A DNA stretch of 64,000 nt from Mycolicibacterium sp. CBMA 234 (GCF_009729415.1 NZ_MPKW01000033.1:124001-188000); one strand, 5' to 3'. Counted from the first letter of the stretch, positions 49,935 through 59,695 are shown. The notes: generated by a model from the letters alone, not told the origin. Made by a program: numbers and translations.

Positions 49935-51778
49935 CGTTGTCCGACACGTGCGGACCCACCCAGACGCCCGACGACGTCGACATCGACGCCATGCGCGCGA
50001 AGTACGCGCACGAGCGGGCAAAGCGGGTACGCCCCGAAGGCTCGGCCCAATACCTCGAGGCCGCTGGGGATTACGCCGATTTCTCGGACAACGATCCGCA
50101 CACCCCCGTGACACCGCGGGCGCCGATCGACGCGGACCTCGAAGTGGTCGTCCTGGGCGGCGGGATCGCCGGACTGCTGGCGGGCGCCTACCTGACGAAG
50201 GCCGGCGTCGAGGACGTGCACGTGATCGAGGCCGGCGGCGACTTCGGCGGGGTGTGGTACTGGAATCGCTTCCCCGGAATCCAGTGCGACAACGACGCGT
50301 ACTGCTACATCCCCCTGCTCGAAGAACTCGACTTCATGCCGTCGAAGAAGTTCGCCGACGGCGCCGAAATCCTCGCGCACTGCCAGCACATCGGGAAACA
50401 CTTCGGGCTCTACGACGGTGCCCTCTTCTCGACGCAGGTACGCACTGTGCGCTGGGACGAGGACATCAAGCGGTGGCGGCTGACCACCAACCGTGGCGAC
50501 GACATCCGTGCCCGTTTCGTGGTGATGACGCAGGGCTCCTACAACCGGCCGAAGCTGCCGGGCATCCCCGGCATCAAGGACTTCCAGGGCCACGTCTTTC
50601 ATTCCGCCCGTTGGGATTACGACTACACCGGCGGTGAAGCCAGCGGCGGGCTCGACAAGCTCGCCGACAAGCGCGTCGCCTTGGTCGGCACCGGCGCGAC
50701 CGGTGTGCAGCTGGTCCCGCACCTCGGTCGGGATGCCCAGCACGTCTACGTCTTTCAGCGCACGCCGTCGTCGGTGGACTTCCGCGGCAACGAACCCACC
50801 GATCCGGCGTGGGCGCAGGCGCTGCAACCGGGCTGGCAGGCCGAGCGCAAGCGCAACTTCCACCGCTGGTCGCCGTTCGAGGGCGTGGTTTTCGATGCGG
50901 CCGACCAGGTCTGCGATTTCTGGACCGAACTCGGCCGCAATCTGACGGCTCGCGTCGCCGCCAGCCCCGACCCCACCGCCCTCGGCATCGAACAGATCAT
51001 GGCGATGCGGGAAGAGGAGGACTACAAGATCATGGAGCGGCTGCGCCGTCGCATCGCCGACCTGGTCGACGATCCGAGCACTGCGGAGGCCCTCAAGCCG
51101 TACTACCGATTCATGTGCAAGCGGCCCACGTCCAGCGATGAGTACCTCCCCAGTTTCAACCGGCCCAACGTCACGCTCGTCGACGTCTCGGAGTCACACG
51201 GCGTGGAGCGACTCACCCTGACCGGAATCGTCGCGGGCGGTGTCGAATACGAGGTCGATTGCGTCATCTTCGCCAGTGGTTTCGAGATCTCCACCGAGAT
51301 CAGCCGCCGCTACGCGATGGATGCGATCGAGGGCCGCGACGGGATCTCGCTGTTCGATCACTGGCGCGAGCACTACCAGACGCTGCACGGGATGACGAGC
51401 CGCGGCTTCCCCAACCAGTTCCACACCGGCTTCATCCAGGGCGGCGTATCAGCCAACACCACTGCGATGTTCGAGCAGCAGGCCGAGCACATCGCCTACG
51501 TCATCGCCGAGGCCATAAAGCGCGGCGCCACCACCGTCGAGCCCAGCCAGGCGGGCCAGGACGCGTGGGTGGCCACCATCCGGGAGTACGCCTTCGACAA
51601 CTCCGCCTTCGACGACAGCTGCACGCCGGGCTATTACAACAACGAGGGCCGCGGCTTCGGGGACGCCACCCGGTCCTTCCTCGGCGAGGTCTACACCCCG
51701 GGCTTCTACGCCTTCGATGATCTGCTGAAGGCGTGGCGTGACGCCGGCGACCTCGATGGCCTGGTGCTGGGAAACTAG
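49931..51778 (+). CDS. Flavin-dependent Baeyer-Villiger monooxygenase
   Basis: 615 aa. FAD loop VVVLGGGIAGLLAGAYLTKA, the BVMO fingerprint FQGHVFHSARWDYD (FxGxxxHxxxW), NADPH loop VALVGTGATGVQLVP and a C-terminal IFASGFEI. The N-terminal 50 residues before the FAD loop resemble the extension of steroid and cyclododecanone-type BVMOs. It inserts oxygen next to a ketone to give an ester or lactone. Its place between two SDRs and a Rieske oxygenase supports ring opening of a cyclic ketone. ATGA overlap upstream; the next gene starts directly after its stop. Confidence 0.93.
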   Translation: MTLSDTCGPTQTPDDVDIDAMRAKYAHERAKRVRPEGSAQYLEAAGDYADFSDNDPHTPVTPRAPIDADLEVVVLGGGIAGLLAGAYLTKAGVEDVHVIEAGGDFGGVWYWNRFPGIQCDNDAYCYIPLLEELDFMPSKKFADGAEILAHCQHIGKHFGLYDGALFSTQVRTVRWDEDIKRWRLTTNRGDDIRARFVVMTQGSYNRPKLPGIPGIKDFQGHVFHSARWDYDYTGGEASGGLDKLADKRVALVGTGATGVQLVPHLGRDAQHVYVFQRTPSSVDFRGNEPTDPAWAQALQPGWQAERKRNFHRWSPFEGVVFDAADQVCDFWTELGRNLTARVAASPDPTALGIEQIMAMREEEDYKIMERLRRRIADLVDDPSTAEALKPYYRFMCKRPTSSDEYLPSFNRPNVTLVDVSESHGVERLTLTGIVAGGVEYEVDCVIFASGFEISTEISRRYAMDAIEGRDGISLFDHWREHYQTLHGMTSRGFPNQFHTGFIQGGVSANTTAMFEQQAEHIAYVIAEAIKRGATTVEPSQAGQDAWVATIREYAFDNSAFDDSCTPGYYNNEGRGFGDATRSFLGEVYTPGFYAFDDLLKAWRDAGDLDGLVLGN

Positions 51779-52690
51779 ATGTCCGACTTGAGATTCGACG
51801 GCCGCGTCGCGGTCATCACGGGCGCCGGGCGAGGGCTGGGACGCTCGTATGCCCTACTGCTCGCCGCGCGCGGCGCCCGCGTGGTGGTCAACGACTCCGG
51901 CGGGACCATGTCCGGCGACGGGGTCAACGCGGGACCGGCCCATGACGTCGTGCAGGAGATCATCGCCGCGGGCGGCCAGGCCGTCGCGTGCACCGATTCG
52001 GTGGCCACCCCGGCGGGCGGGCAGGCGATCATCGATACCGCGCTGACACAGTACGGACGTGTCGACGTCCTGATCCACAACGCCGGCAACGTCCGGCGGG
52101 CGACCCTGCGGGAGATGACGTCCGACGACTTCGACGCGGTGCTCGACGTCCACCTGCGCGGCGCTTTTCACGTAGTGCGAGCGGCGTTTCCGGTGATGAG
52201 CGACGCGCGCTACGGCCGCATCGTGTTGACCTCGTCGATCGGCGGGCTCTACGGCAACCATCAGGTCGCGAACTACGCGGCCGCCAAGGCCGGCGTGATC
52301 GGGTTGTCGAATGTCGTTGCCCTGGAGGGCACTTCGGACGGCGTCATCTGCAACGTCGTCGTCCCGGCCGCGGTCACCAGAATGGCCGAAGGCATCGACA
52401 CGTCGTCCTATCCCCCGATGTCACCCGAACTGGTGGCCCCGGTGGTCGGCTGGCTGGCCCACGAATCCTGTTCGGCCACCGGCGAAATCTTTGTCGCACT
52501 GGCCGGCCGGGTGGCGCGGGTCGTCGTCACCGAAACACCCGGGGTGTACCAACCGTCCTGGTCCGTCGAGGACGTGGCCGCGCAATCGGCGACCATCCGG
52601 CACGCCGACCAACCGGTGAGCTTCCCCGTCGTCCCCGACGGGCACGGCGATCACATCCGCTACAGCTTCGCGATGGCCAGTCATGGCTAG
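51779..52690 (+). CDS. Short-chain dehydrogenase (MFE-2-like)
   Basis: 303 aa. VAVITGAGRGLGRSYALLLA, NDSGGTMSGDG, HNAGNVR, IVLTSSIGGLYG and YAAAKAGVIGLSNVVALEG. It shares its whole plan with the SDR at 38032-38964, including DSVxTPAGG and the C-terminal AGRVARV segment, so the two are paralogues from a multifunctional-enzyme branch. Likely an NAD-dependent 3-hydroxyacyl-CoA or alcohol dehydrogenase. It overlaps the CoA-transferase gene by 8 nt. Confidence 0.92.
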   Translation: MSDLRFDGRVAVITGAGRGLGRSYALLLAARGARVVVNDSGGTMSGDGVNAGPAHDVVQEIIAAGGQAVACTDSVATPAGGQAIIDTALTQYGRVDVLIHNAGNVRRATLREMTSDDFDAVLDVHLRGAFHVVRAAFPVMSDARYGRIVLTSSIGGLYGNHQVANYAAAKAGVIGLSNVVALEGTSDGVICNVVVPAAVTRMAEGIDTSSYPPMSPELVAPVVGWLAHESCSATGEIFVALAGRVARVVVTETPGVYQPSWSVEDVAAQSATIRHADQPVSFPVVPDGHGDHIRYSFAMASHG

Positions 52691-53837
52691 CGGGCCGTCC
52701 AGCGGGCCAGCCCGTGGACCGTTGCACGGGCTGCGCGTCGTCGACCTCACCGCGATGGTGATGGGGCCCTACTGCACGCAGATCATGGCCGACATGGGCG
52801 CCGACGTCATCAAAATCGAACCGCCCCAGGGTGATGACACGCGCTTCATCTCAGTGGGCCCGGCGCCGGGCATGAGCGGGGTGTTCGTCAACGTCAACCG
52901 CGGCAAGCGCAGCGTCGTGCTGGACCTGCGCACCGACGCCGGCAGGACGGCGCTGCGGGCACTGTGCGAGAAGGCCGACGTCTTCATCCACTCGATGCGC
53001 GCCAAGGCGATCGCGCGGCTGGGCTTCGGGTACGACGACGTGGCCGCGCTCAACCCGCGCATCGTCTACACGAACTGCTACGGATATGGCCGCCGCGGAC
53101 CCGACCGAGACCGACCCGCCTACGACGACACCATTCAAGCCGAGTGCGGGCTGCCCGCCGTCCAGGCACAGCTCACCGGACAGGCCGACTACGTCGGCAC
53201 CATCATGGCGGACAAGATCGCCGCGCTCACCGCGCTCTACGCCACCACCATGGCGCTGTTCCACCGCGAACGCACCGGGGAGGGGCAGGAGGTCGAGGTC
53301 GCGATGTTCGAGACCATGGCCTCCTTCATGCTCGTCGAGCACGCCAACGGCGCCATGTTCGACCCGCCGCTGGGCCCCGCCGTCTACCCGCGCACCGTGG
53401 CGCCCAACCGCCGCCCATACCGCACCAGCGACGGCGAGATCGCCGCGCTGATCTACAACGACCGGCACTGGTCGGCGTTCATCGATGCCGTGCAACCGCC
53501 GTGGGCCAGCGAACGGTACGCCACGCTGGAACAGCGCGCCCGCAACATCGACACGGTGTACGGGCTGGTGGCCGAGACCATGAAGGAACGCACGACCGAC
53601 GAATGGCTGGCGCTGTTCCGCACACTGGAAATCCCCGCCGCACCGCTGAACACGCCCGACGCGTTGTTCGACGACCCACATCTCAATGCCGTGGGCCTGT
53701 TCGAAACGGTGGACACCCCGCACGGCCCCGTGCGCTTTCCCGGGGTTCCTACCTGGTTTTCCCGTACGCCCGGCCGGGTCGCCGGACCGGCACCGCTATT
53801 GGGCGCAGATACCGACGAGGTGTTGAGCCAACTGTGA
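52683..53837 (+). CDS. CaiB/BaiF-type (class III) CoA-transferase
   Basis: 384 aa, full family length. LRVVDLTAMVMGPYCTQIMA, DVIKIEPPQGDDTR, VNRGKRSVVLDLRTDAGR, and the catalytic Asp expected in RPAYDDTIQAECGL, then FHRERTGEGQEVEVAMFE. It would place CoA on the acid released after ring opening without ATP. Unlike the transferase at 15494 its N-terminal domain is canonical. GTGA overlap with the first acyl-CoA dehydrogenase. Confidence 0.92.
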   Translation: MASGPSSGPARGPLHGLRVVDLTAMVMGPYCTQIMADMGADVIKIEPPQGDDTRFISVGPAPGMSGVFVNVNRGKRSVVLDLRTDAGRTALRALCEKADVFIHSMRAKAIARLGFGYDDVAALNPRIVYTNCYGYGRRGPDRDRPAYDDTIQAECGLPAVQAQLTGQADYVGTIMADKIAALTALYATTMALFHRERTGEGQEVEVAMFETMASFMLVEHANGAMFDPPLGPAVYPRTVAPNRRPYRTSDGEIAALIYNDRHWSAFIDAVQPPWASERYATLEQRARNIDTVYGLVAETMKERTTDEWLALFRTLEIPAAPLNTPDALFDDPHLNAVGLFETVDTPHGPVRFPGVPTWFSRTPGRVAGPAPLLGADTDEVLSQL

Positions 53838-54988
53838 GCATGGACTTCGAGATGGGCGCGGACGCCACGGCGTTACGCCGGCAGTTGCGCGACCTGGTGA
53901 AAGAGAATGTGCCGCAGGACTTCCTGGGCGCCTTCACCGACGATCCGACGGATCTGGCTGTGGCGCAGCAGTTCTGCCGTGTCCTCGCCGAGCACGAGCT
54001 GCTGTGCCTGGCCTGGCCGGCGGAATTCGGTGGTCGCGGCGCATCGGTGTGGGAACAGACCGTGGTGCGCGAAGAGATGTGGGCGCACCACGAGCCGCGC
54101 GGCGCCCAGTACATGGGCGTCAACTGGGTCGGCCCCATCATCATGCGCCACGGCACCCAACAGCAACGGCAGCAGCACCTTCCGCCGATCGCCCGCGGCG
54201 AGGTGATCTGGTGCCAGGGGTTCTCCGAACCGGAAGCCGGCTCGGACCTCGCGTCGCTACGCACCACCGCACGTCCCGACGGCGACGGCTGGCGGATCAC
54301 CGGGCAGAAGATCTGGACGTCCTACGCCACCATGGCGCAGTGGTGTTTCCTGCTGGCGAGGACTTCCCGCCAGGAGAAGAAACAGCAGGGACTCACGATT
54401 TTCCTTGTCCCGATGGATGATCCGGCGATCCAGGTCCGGCCCATCCGCACCATGCTAGGCCCCCACCACCTCAACGAGGTGTTCATCGACGAGCTTCGGG
54501 TCACCCTCGCCGACGTGCTCGGCACCGTCGATCACGGCTGGTCGATCGTGCAGGACGTGATGTCCTTCGAACGGGTCGGCATCGCCCGCTACGCGCGCTG
54601 CGAGCGGCTCCTGGCCGCGGCGCCGACGGCACTGGGCGACCGATGGCAGGCACTGCCCGATGAGTTGCGCAGCAGGTGGGTACGCATGGTGACGCACTGC
54701 CGGCGGGCCCGTCTGATGGCGTACCGGGTGGTGGCACTACAGGCCGCCGGGCAGGTACAGCCGGGCGATGCGGCGGCATACCGCATCGCGGTCACCCGGC
54801 TGGATCAGGACAGCGCCGAGGTGCTGACCGACCTGGCCGCCGAGGTGACCGGCGACAGCGCGTACACCCGGTGGTTCAAAGCCGAGGTGGCAGACCATTG
54901 GCGCTACTCGCAGGCGTCGACGGTGTCGTCCGGAAGTATCGAGATGCAGCGCATCCTGCTGTCCCGGGCCGTGTTGGCGGCGCGATGA
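53834..54988 (+). CDS. Acyl-CoA dehydrogenase, large-type subunit (first pair)
   Basis: 384 aa. WCQGFSEPEAGSDLASLRTT (FAD/substrate loop), ITGQKIWTSYATMAQWCFLL, VRPIRTMLGPHHLNEVFIDE and SSGSIEMQRILLSRAVL. FAD-dependent alpha,beta-dehydrogenation of an acyl-CoA. It is followed by a shorter homologue, the arrangement of steroid-type alpha2beta2 acyl-CoA dehydrogenases in mycobacteria. GTG 53834 overlaps the transferase stop. Confidence 0.9.
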   Translation: MSMDFEMGADATALRRQLRDLVKENVPQDFLGAFTDDPTDLAVAQQFCRVLAEHELLCLAWPAEFGGRGASVWEQTVVREEMWAHHEPRGAQYMGVNWVGPIIMRHGTQQQRQQHLPPIARGEVIWCQGFSEPEAGSDLASLRTTARPDGDGWRITGQKIWTSYATMAQWCFLLARTSRQEKKQQGLTIFLVPMDDPAIQVRPIRTMLGPHHLNEVFIDELRVTLADVLGTVDHGWSIVQDVMSFERVGIARYARCERLLAAAPTALGDRWQALPDELRSRWVRMVTHCRRARLMAYRVVALQAAGQVQPGDAAAYRIAVTRLDQDSAEVLTDLAAEVTGDSAYTRWFKAEVADHWRYSQASTVSSGSIEMQRILLSRAVLAAR

Positions 54989-55875
54989 TCCTCGACCTCG
55001 ACGAGCAGGCCAAAGAGTTCGGCCGGCAGGCGCTGCGGGCGTTCGAAGCCGTGGGCGGCGACGCCCTGGTACAGCAGGCCGAAGCCAAGCCACACACCCG
55101 GGCAGAACTCGTCGACGGCGTGTTGCGGGAGCTGGGTGCCTGGGACCTGAACGCGCGCAACGACACCGACGAGCTGGAGGCGGCGGCGGCGCTGTGCCGC
55201 AGTGCGGGATATTGGGGGGTCCCCTATCCCGTGGCCGAAGTACTCTCCCGGCCAGGCGATCTCGAGGTCGAGGGATTGTCCGTGGTGGCCGACGTCAACC
55301 CCGCCGCACCGGTGGCCGGACTCGACGGACCCTGGGCAACCGTCACCGTCGCCGGCACCCGAAGCGCAGTGGCCGGACACGGACCGGCAGGCCCGGGGTT
55401 CGTGGCCCCACTCGAGCTGTCGGCCGTCGATGATCACGGCGACACCGATGTCGCGCTCGCTCTGGTCCTGCCGTGCTGGACGCTGCTGGGAATGCTGGAC
55501 CGCGCGATGGAACTCACCGTCGCGCACGTCACGATGCGCAAGCAGTTCGGCGCCCCCCTCGCGTCGTTCCAGGGCGTGCAGTTCCAGCTGACCGATGCCG
55601 AGGTGGAACGCAGCGGGCTGGACATCCTGGCCAAGCACGCACTATGGAGCGTCGGCACCGACCAGCCGGAGGCCACCGAAGATGCTTTGGCACTGCGGAT
55701 GTCGGCCATCGAAGCCGCTGATGTCGTCTTCCGCGTGTGCCATCAGCTGCACGGCGCCGTCGGCTTCTGCGACGAGACCACGCTGTCCTGGCTGTCGCGG
55801 TACAGCCAGCCGCTGCGCCGGCTGCCGCTCGGGCTCTCCGCGACGAAAGCAGAACTGACACGGAGGATGTCGTGA
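54985..55875 (+). CDS. Acyl-CoA dehydrogenase, small-type subunit (first pair)
   Basis: 296 aa, about 90 residues shorter than a standard enzyme. The C-terminal helical domain is recognisable (MRKQFGAPLASFQGVQFQLT; CHQLHGAVGFCDETTLSWLS), while the N-terminal and middle domains are reduced. Such short partners pair with a full-length subunit to form heterotetramers with fewer FAD sites. ATGA overlap with the first subunit and GTGA with the next support equal translation. Confidence 0.87.
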   Translation: MILDLDEQAKEFGRQALRAFEAVGGDALVQQAEAKPHTRAELVDGVLRELGAWDLNARNDTDELEAAAALCRSAGYWGVPYPVAEVLSRPGDLEVEGLSVVADVNPAAPVAGLDGPWATVTVAGTRSAVAGHGPAGPGFVAPLELSAVDDHGDTDVALALVLPCWTLLGMLDRAMELTVAHVTMRKQFGAPLASFQGVQFQLTDAEVERSGLDILAKHALWSVGTDQPEATEDALALRMSAIEAADVVFRVCHQLHGAVGFCDETTLSWLSRYSQPLRRLPLGLSATKAELTRRMS

Positions 55876-57029
55876 CCGCCGGCTTCCGCGAACATGTGCG
55901 CGCCTGGTGCGACGAGCATGTGCCCCGCGACTGGCGACACACCCAGACCGGTGCCCCCGAAGCGGAATTCGTGCGCTTCCAGAAGGCGTGGTTCGCGGAG
56001 CTGCACGCTGCGGGGTTTGCGGTTCCGCACTGGCCCCGCGAGTGGGGCGGCGGCATGAGCGTGGCCGACCAGATCGTGCTCTACCGGGAACTCGCCGCGC
56101 ACGACGCACCCCGGCTGGTGCTGGCGTTCGTCGGCATCCACCACGCTGCCGCCACTGTGCTGGCTGCGGGCACCGAAGAACAACGGCAACAACATCTTCC
56201 GGCCATTCTCGACGGCGAAATCTGGGTACAGGGCTTCTCCGAACCGGAAGCCGGCTCGGACCTGGCGAGCCTGCGGACCTCCGCCCGGCGGTCCGGCGAC
56301 GCGTACATCGTCAACGGCCAGAAGTTGTGGGCCAGCGGCGGTGCGCACGCCGATTGGTGCCTGCTGCTCGCCCGCACCGATCCGGATGCACCCAAACGCA
56401 AAGGCATTTCGTACTTCCTGCTCGACATGCGCAGTCCCGGTGTCGAGGTGCGGCCGATCCGCAACGCGATGGGTGACTCGCACTTCTGTGAGATCTTCCT
56501 GACCGACGTGGTCATTCCCGCGGCGAACCTCGTCGGCGCGGAAAACACCGGCTGGCAGGTGGCGCAGGAGACGTTGGGCGCCGAGCGTGGCCTGACCATG
56601 CTGGAGCTGTCGGAGCGCCTGGCCCACACCGGTTTCCGCCGGCTGGTCGAGACCTGTGCCACCGACGACCCGGTGGTCGCCGACCGGCTGGCCCAGTTGG
56701 AGGTCGAGATCTCCGGTCTGCGCGGCCTCTGCCGCCAGTTGGTGGAGAGCTCAGAATCCGGAACGGTAGGACCTGCCGATGCCTCGATCGTCAAACTGTT
56801 CTACAGCGAGTTGCTGCAGCGGCTAACCGATTTCGGCGTCGAAGCCGGTGGCCTTGACGTCCACACCAACCTGGCGAAGCCGATGTCCAGTGGCTGGGAG
56901 TCGGGCTCGTGGCTGCTCGACTTCATCGGATCGTGGGAGTGGACCATTCCCGGCGGGGCCAGCGAGATTCAGCGCACCATCATCGGCGAGCGGGGCCTAG
57001 GCCTGCCGCGGGAACCGAGCGCGTCATGA
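55872..57029 (+). CDS. Acyl-CoA dehydrogenase, large-type subunit (second pair)
   Basis: 385 aa. VQGFSEPEAGSDLASLRTSA, VNGQKLWASGGAHADWCLLL, VRPIRNAMGDSHFCEIFLTD, GAERGLTMLELSERLA and GGASEIQRTIIGERGLGLP. The close match of the GFSEPEAGSDLASLRT block to the first large subunit suggests duplication of the large/small pair. It acts on an acyl-CoA of unknown structure. Confidence 0.91.
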   Translation: MTAGFREHVRAWCDEHVPRDWRHTQTGAPEAEFVRFQKAWFAELHAAGFAVPHWPREWGGGMSVADQIVLYRELAAHDAPRLVLAFVGIHHAAATVLAAGTEEQRQQHLPAILDGEIWVQGFSEPEAGSDLASLRTSARRSGDAYIVNGQKLWASGGAHADWCLLLARTDPDAPKRKGISYFLLDMRSPGVEVRPIRNAMGDSHFCEIFLTDVVIPAANLVGAENTGWQVAQETLGAERGLTMLELSERLAHTGFRRLVETCATDDPVVADRLAQLEVEISGLRGLCRQLVESSESGTVGPADASIVKLFYSELLQRLTDFGVEAGGLDVHTNLAKPMSSGWESGSWLLDFIGSWEWTIPGGASEIQRTIIGERGLGLPREPSAS

Positions 57030-57970
57030 CCGATTTCGGTGAATTCCATGACGAGCTGCGGTCGGTGGCCGGCGACCTACTGGCCAAGGGACGAAACGTC
57101 GATTGGCCGTCTCTGGTCGAGGCGGGCTGGGTCGGCCTGGAAGTACCGGAAGAGTTCGGCGGCGCCGGTGCGACATTCGCCGAAGTCGCCGTCATCTGCG
57201 AGGAACTGGGCCGCGCCGCCGGCACCACCAGCTACCTGGGCAGCGCCGTGCTCGCCGTCGGAGTACTGAACATGCTGGCGCCCAGCACCGTTCGCGACAA
57301 TCTGATGGCGGGGGTGGCATCAGGAAGCCTCCGGCTGGCCGTGAAGCTGGACGGGCACGACTTCGTGCCCGACGCCGAAGGCGCCGACCGCGTCCTGCTC
57401 GTCACCGCCGACGGCGTCTCCGTCGTCGACCCGCGTGTCACCCCACGACCAGTGCTCGATGAGACGCGCCACCTCGCGACCGTGGTCGCCGACGGCGCTA
57501 CCAGCACTCTGCGCTTCGCCGACACGTTCGTCGAACCGGTCGGCGTCCTGAGCGCTCGGGCTGCCGTGGCGCTGGCCGCCGACAGCCTGGGGATCGCCGA
57601 GGCGATGCTCGCCGCAACGGTGGACTACGTCAAGGTACGCCATCAGTTCGGCCGGCCGATCGGGTCGTTCCAGGCCGTCAAACATGCCTGCGCCGACATG
57701 TTGGTCCAGGTCGAGGTGGCCCGCCAACTCGTCGGCGCCGCAGTCGAATCCGTGACGCTGGGCGACACCGATGCCGCCGCGTCGATGGCCAAGGCATACG
57801 CCACTGGGGCGGCCGTCGACATCGCCGGCAAGGCAATGCAGCTGCACGGCGGGATCGGCTACACGTGGGAAAGCGGCATCCACGTCTACCTCAAACGCGC
57901 CGCACTCAACCGTTCGCTGTTCGGCTCGCCGGCAGCGCACCGCAGACAACTGGCCAAGCGCTACCGATAG
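57026..57970 (+). CDS. Acyl-CoA dehydrogenase, small-type subunit (second pair)
   Basis: 314 aa. EVPEEFGGAGATFAEVAVIC, EELGRAAGTTSYLGSAVLAV, KVRHQFGRPIGSFQAVKHAC, then ADMLVQVEVA and KAMQLHGGIGYTWESGIHVY. Shortened middle domain. ATGA overlap with its large partner. It ends 12 nt before the ThDP enzyme. Confidence 0.89.
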   Translation: MTDFGEFHDELRSVAGDLLAKGRNVDWPSLVEAGWVGLEVPEEFGGAGATFAEVAVICEELGRAAGTTSYLGSAVLAVGVLNMLAPSTVRDNLMAGVASGSLRLAVKLDGHDFVPDAEGADRVLLVTADGVSVVDPRVTPRPVLDETRHLATVVADGATSTLRFADTFVEPVGVLSARAAVALAADSLGIAEAMLAATVDYVKVRHQFGRPIGSFQAVKHACADMLVQVEVARQLVGAAVESVTLGDTDAAASMAKAYATGAAVDIAGKAMQLHGGIGYTWESGIHVYLKRAALNRSLFGSPAAHRRQLAKRYR

Positions 57971-57982
57971 AAGGAATTTCAC

Positions 57983-59695
57983 ATGGGTGTACCGGTTTAC
58001 AAACGCATTCTCGACCTGTTCGAGGCCGAGGGCGTCAACGCGTTGTTCGGCATTCCCGACCCGAACTTCGTGCACATGTTCACCGAGGCCGAAGCCCGCG
58101 ACTGGTCCGTCGTGGCGCCGCACCACGAACTGAGCGCCGGCTTCATGGCCGAGGCCGCCTCGCGGATGACGGGCAAGCCGGGTCTGTGCATCGGCACGCT
58201 CGGACCGGGCGTCGCCAACATCGCCGGCGCGATGATGTGCGCCCTGGTGGAGAACTCGCCGGTCATCTTCCTCGGCGGACAGCGCGCCCGCATCACCGAG
58301 CGCCGCGTGCGCCGCGGACGGATCCAATTCGTCCAGCAGGAAGGACTTTTCGCGCCGTCGGTGAAGTACAGCAGTTCCATCGAGTACGCAGATCAGACTG
58401 ACGAGATCATCCACGAGGCAATCCGCCGGGCGATGTCGGGCACCCCGGGCCCGGCCTACGTCGAGTTCCCGTCGCACGTGATCCTCGACGAACTCGAGGT
58501 GGCCGAAGCACCCGGCCCCGCGACCTACCGGCTCGTCAACCAGGGCGCGGGCGCGCGTGAGGTCGCCGAAGCCGCGAAGCTGATCCGGGAGGCCAAGAGC
58601 CCGATCCTGCTGGTCGGTCACGGCGTGCACACGTCCCGCACCCAGCAGGAGGTCAAAGAACTCGCCGAGCTGATGAACTGCCCCGTCATCCAGACCTCCG
58701 GCGGCACGTCCTTCATTCCCGGCCTGCAGGACCGGACGTTCCCGTATCTGTTCTCGCCGGCCGCGAACCAGGCCGTCGAGGAATCCGACCTGTGCGTCGC
58801 ACTGGGCACCGAACTCGGTGAACCCATGCACTACGGCCGGACCCAGCACTGGGCGGCGGGCAACGCGAACCGCAAGTGGGTCTATGTCGAACAGGACCCC
58901 ACCGCCATCGGCGTCAATCGTTCGTTCGACGTGGCGCTGGTCGGTGACCTGCGCGGCGTCGTCCCGCAGCTCGTCGAGGCACTGCGCGACACCCCGCGCG
59001 CGCCATCGGCCAATCTCGACACCCTGGTCACTGCCGACGCAGCCGAACTCGCCCAGCTCGCGGAGAATGCGCCGTCGGGGCGCGCGCCGATCCATCCGGC
59101 GCGTTACGTCGTCGAGGCCACCAAGGCGTTCAGAGAACTCGAGGACGGCATCATGGTGCGCGACGGCGGTGCGACCGTGATCTTCCAGTGGACGTACTCA
59201 CAGTCCAAGCCGCGCGACGTCATCTGGAACCAGAACTTCGGCCATCTGGGCACCGGTCTCCCCTACGCCGTCGGCGCGTCCATCGCCGAAGGCCGCAATC
59301 GCCCGGTCATGCTGCTGACCAGTGACTCGGCATTCCTGTTCCACATCGCTGAACTGGAAACCGCTGCGCGCGAGGGCGTCCCGCTGGTATGTGTAGTGGG
59401 GGTCGACCACCAGTGGGGCCTGGAGGTCGGTGTCTACAAGCGGACCTTCGAGCAGCCGTCACCGCAGCCCGGCGTCCATTGGAGCAAGGACGTCCGGATG
59501 GACAAGATCGCCGAGGGCTTCGGCTGCCACGGCGAATACGTCGAGAAGGAAGACGAGATCGGACCGGCCATCGCGCGCGCCTACGCCAGCGGCAAGGTCG
59601 GAGTCGTGCACGTGTGCATCGATCCGAAGGCGAACTCTGAGGAGATGCCCAAGTACGACCGATTCCGCACCTGGTACGCCGAAGGCACACAGTGA
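57983..59695 (+). CDS. ThDP-dependent enzyme of the acetolactate synthase/2-hydroxyacyl-CoA lyase superfamily
   Basis: 570 aa, three-domain layout. The N-terminal PYR domain has the activating Glu in APHHELSAGFMAEAASRMTG; the central domain has SPILLVGHGVHTSRTQQEV. In the C-terminal PP domain the usual GDGxF block reads LTSDSAFLFHIAELETAARE and the usual NN reads VVGVDHQWG, so both flanking glycines of the Mg-binding Asp are Ser and the second metal ligand is Asp. The enzyme makes or cleaves C-C bonds via a carbanion; with an ALDH next, cleavage to an aldehyde or formyl-CoA is plausible. Shine-Dalgarno AGAAGGAA is 7 nt upstream. Confidence 0.86.
   Translation: MGVPVYKRILDLFEAEGVNALFGIPDPNFVHMFTEAEARDWSVVAPHHELSAGFMAEAASRMTGKPGLCIGTLGPGVANIAGAMMCALVENSPVIFLGGQRARITERRVRRGRIQFVQQEGLFAPSVKYSSSIEYADQTDEIIHEAIRRAMSGTPGPAYVEFPSHVILDELEVAEAPGPATYRLVNQGAGAREVAEAAKLIREAKSPILLVGHGVHTSRTQQEVKELAELMNCPVIQTSGGTSFIPGLQDRTFPYLFSPAANQAVEESDLCVALGTELGEPMHYGRTQHWAAGNANRKWVYVEQDPTAIGVNRSFDVALVGDLRGVVPQLVEALRDTPRAPSANLDTLVTADAAELAQLAENAPSGRAPIHPARYVVEATKAFRELEDGIMVRDGGATVIFQWTYSQSKPRDVIWNQNFGHLGTGLPYAVGASIAEGRNRPVMLLTSDSAFLFHIAELETAAREGVPLVCVVGVDHQWGLEVGVYKRTFEQPSPQPGVHWSKDVRMDKIAEGFGCHGEYVEKEDEIGPAIARAYASGKVGVVHVCIDPKANSEEMPKYDRFRTWYAEGTQ

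Noticed and set aside
57320..59095. A 591-codon leftward open frame opposite the ThDP enzyme
   Set aside because: No recognisable domain and fully antisense to a gene with clear catalytic motifs.
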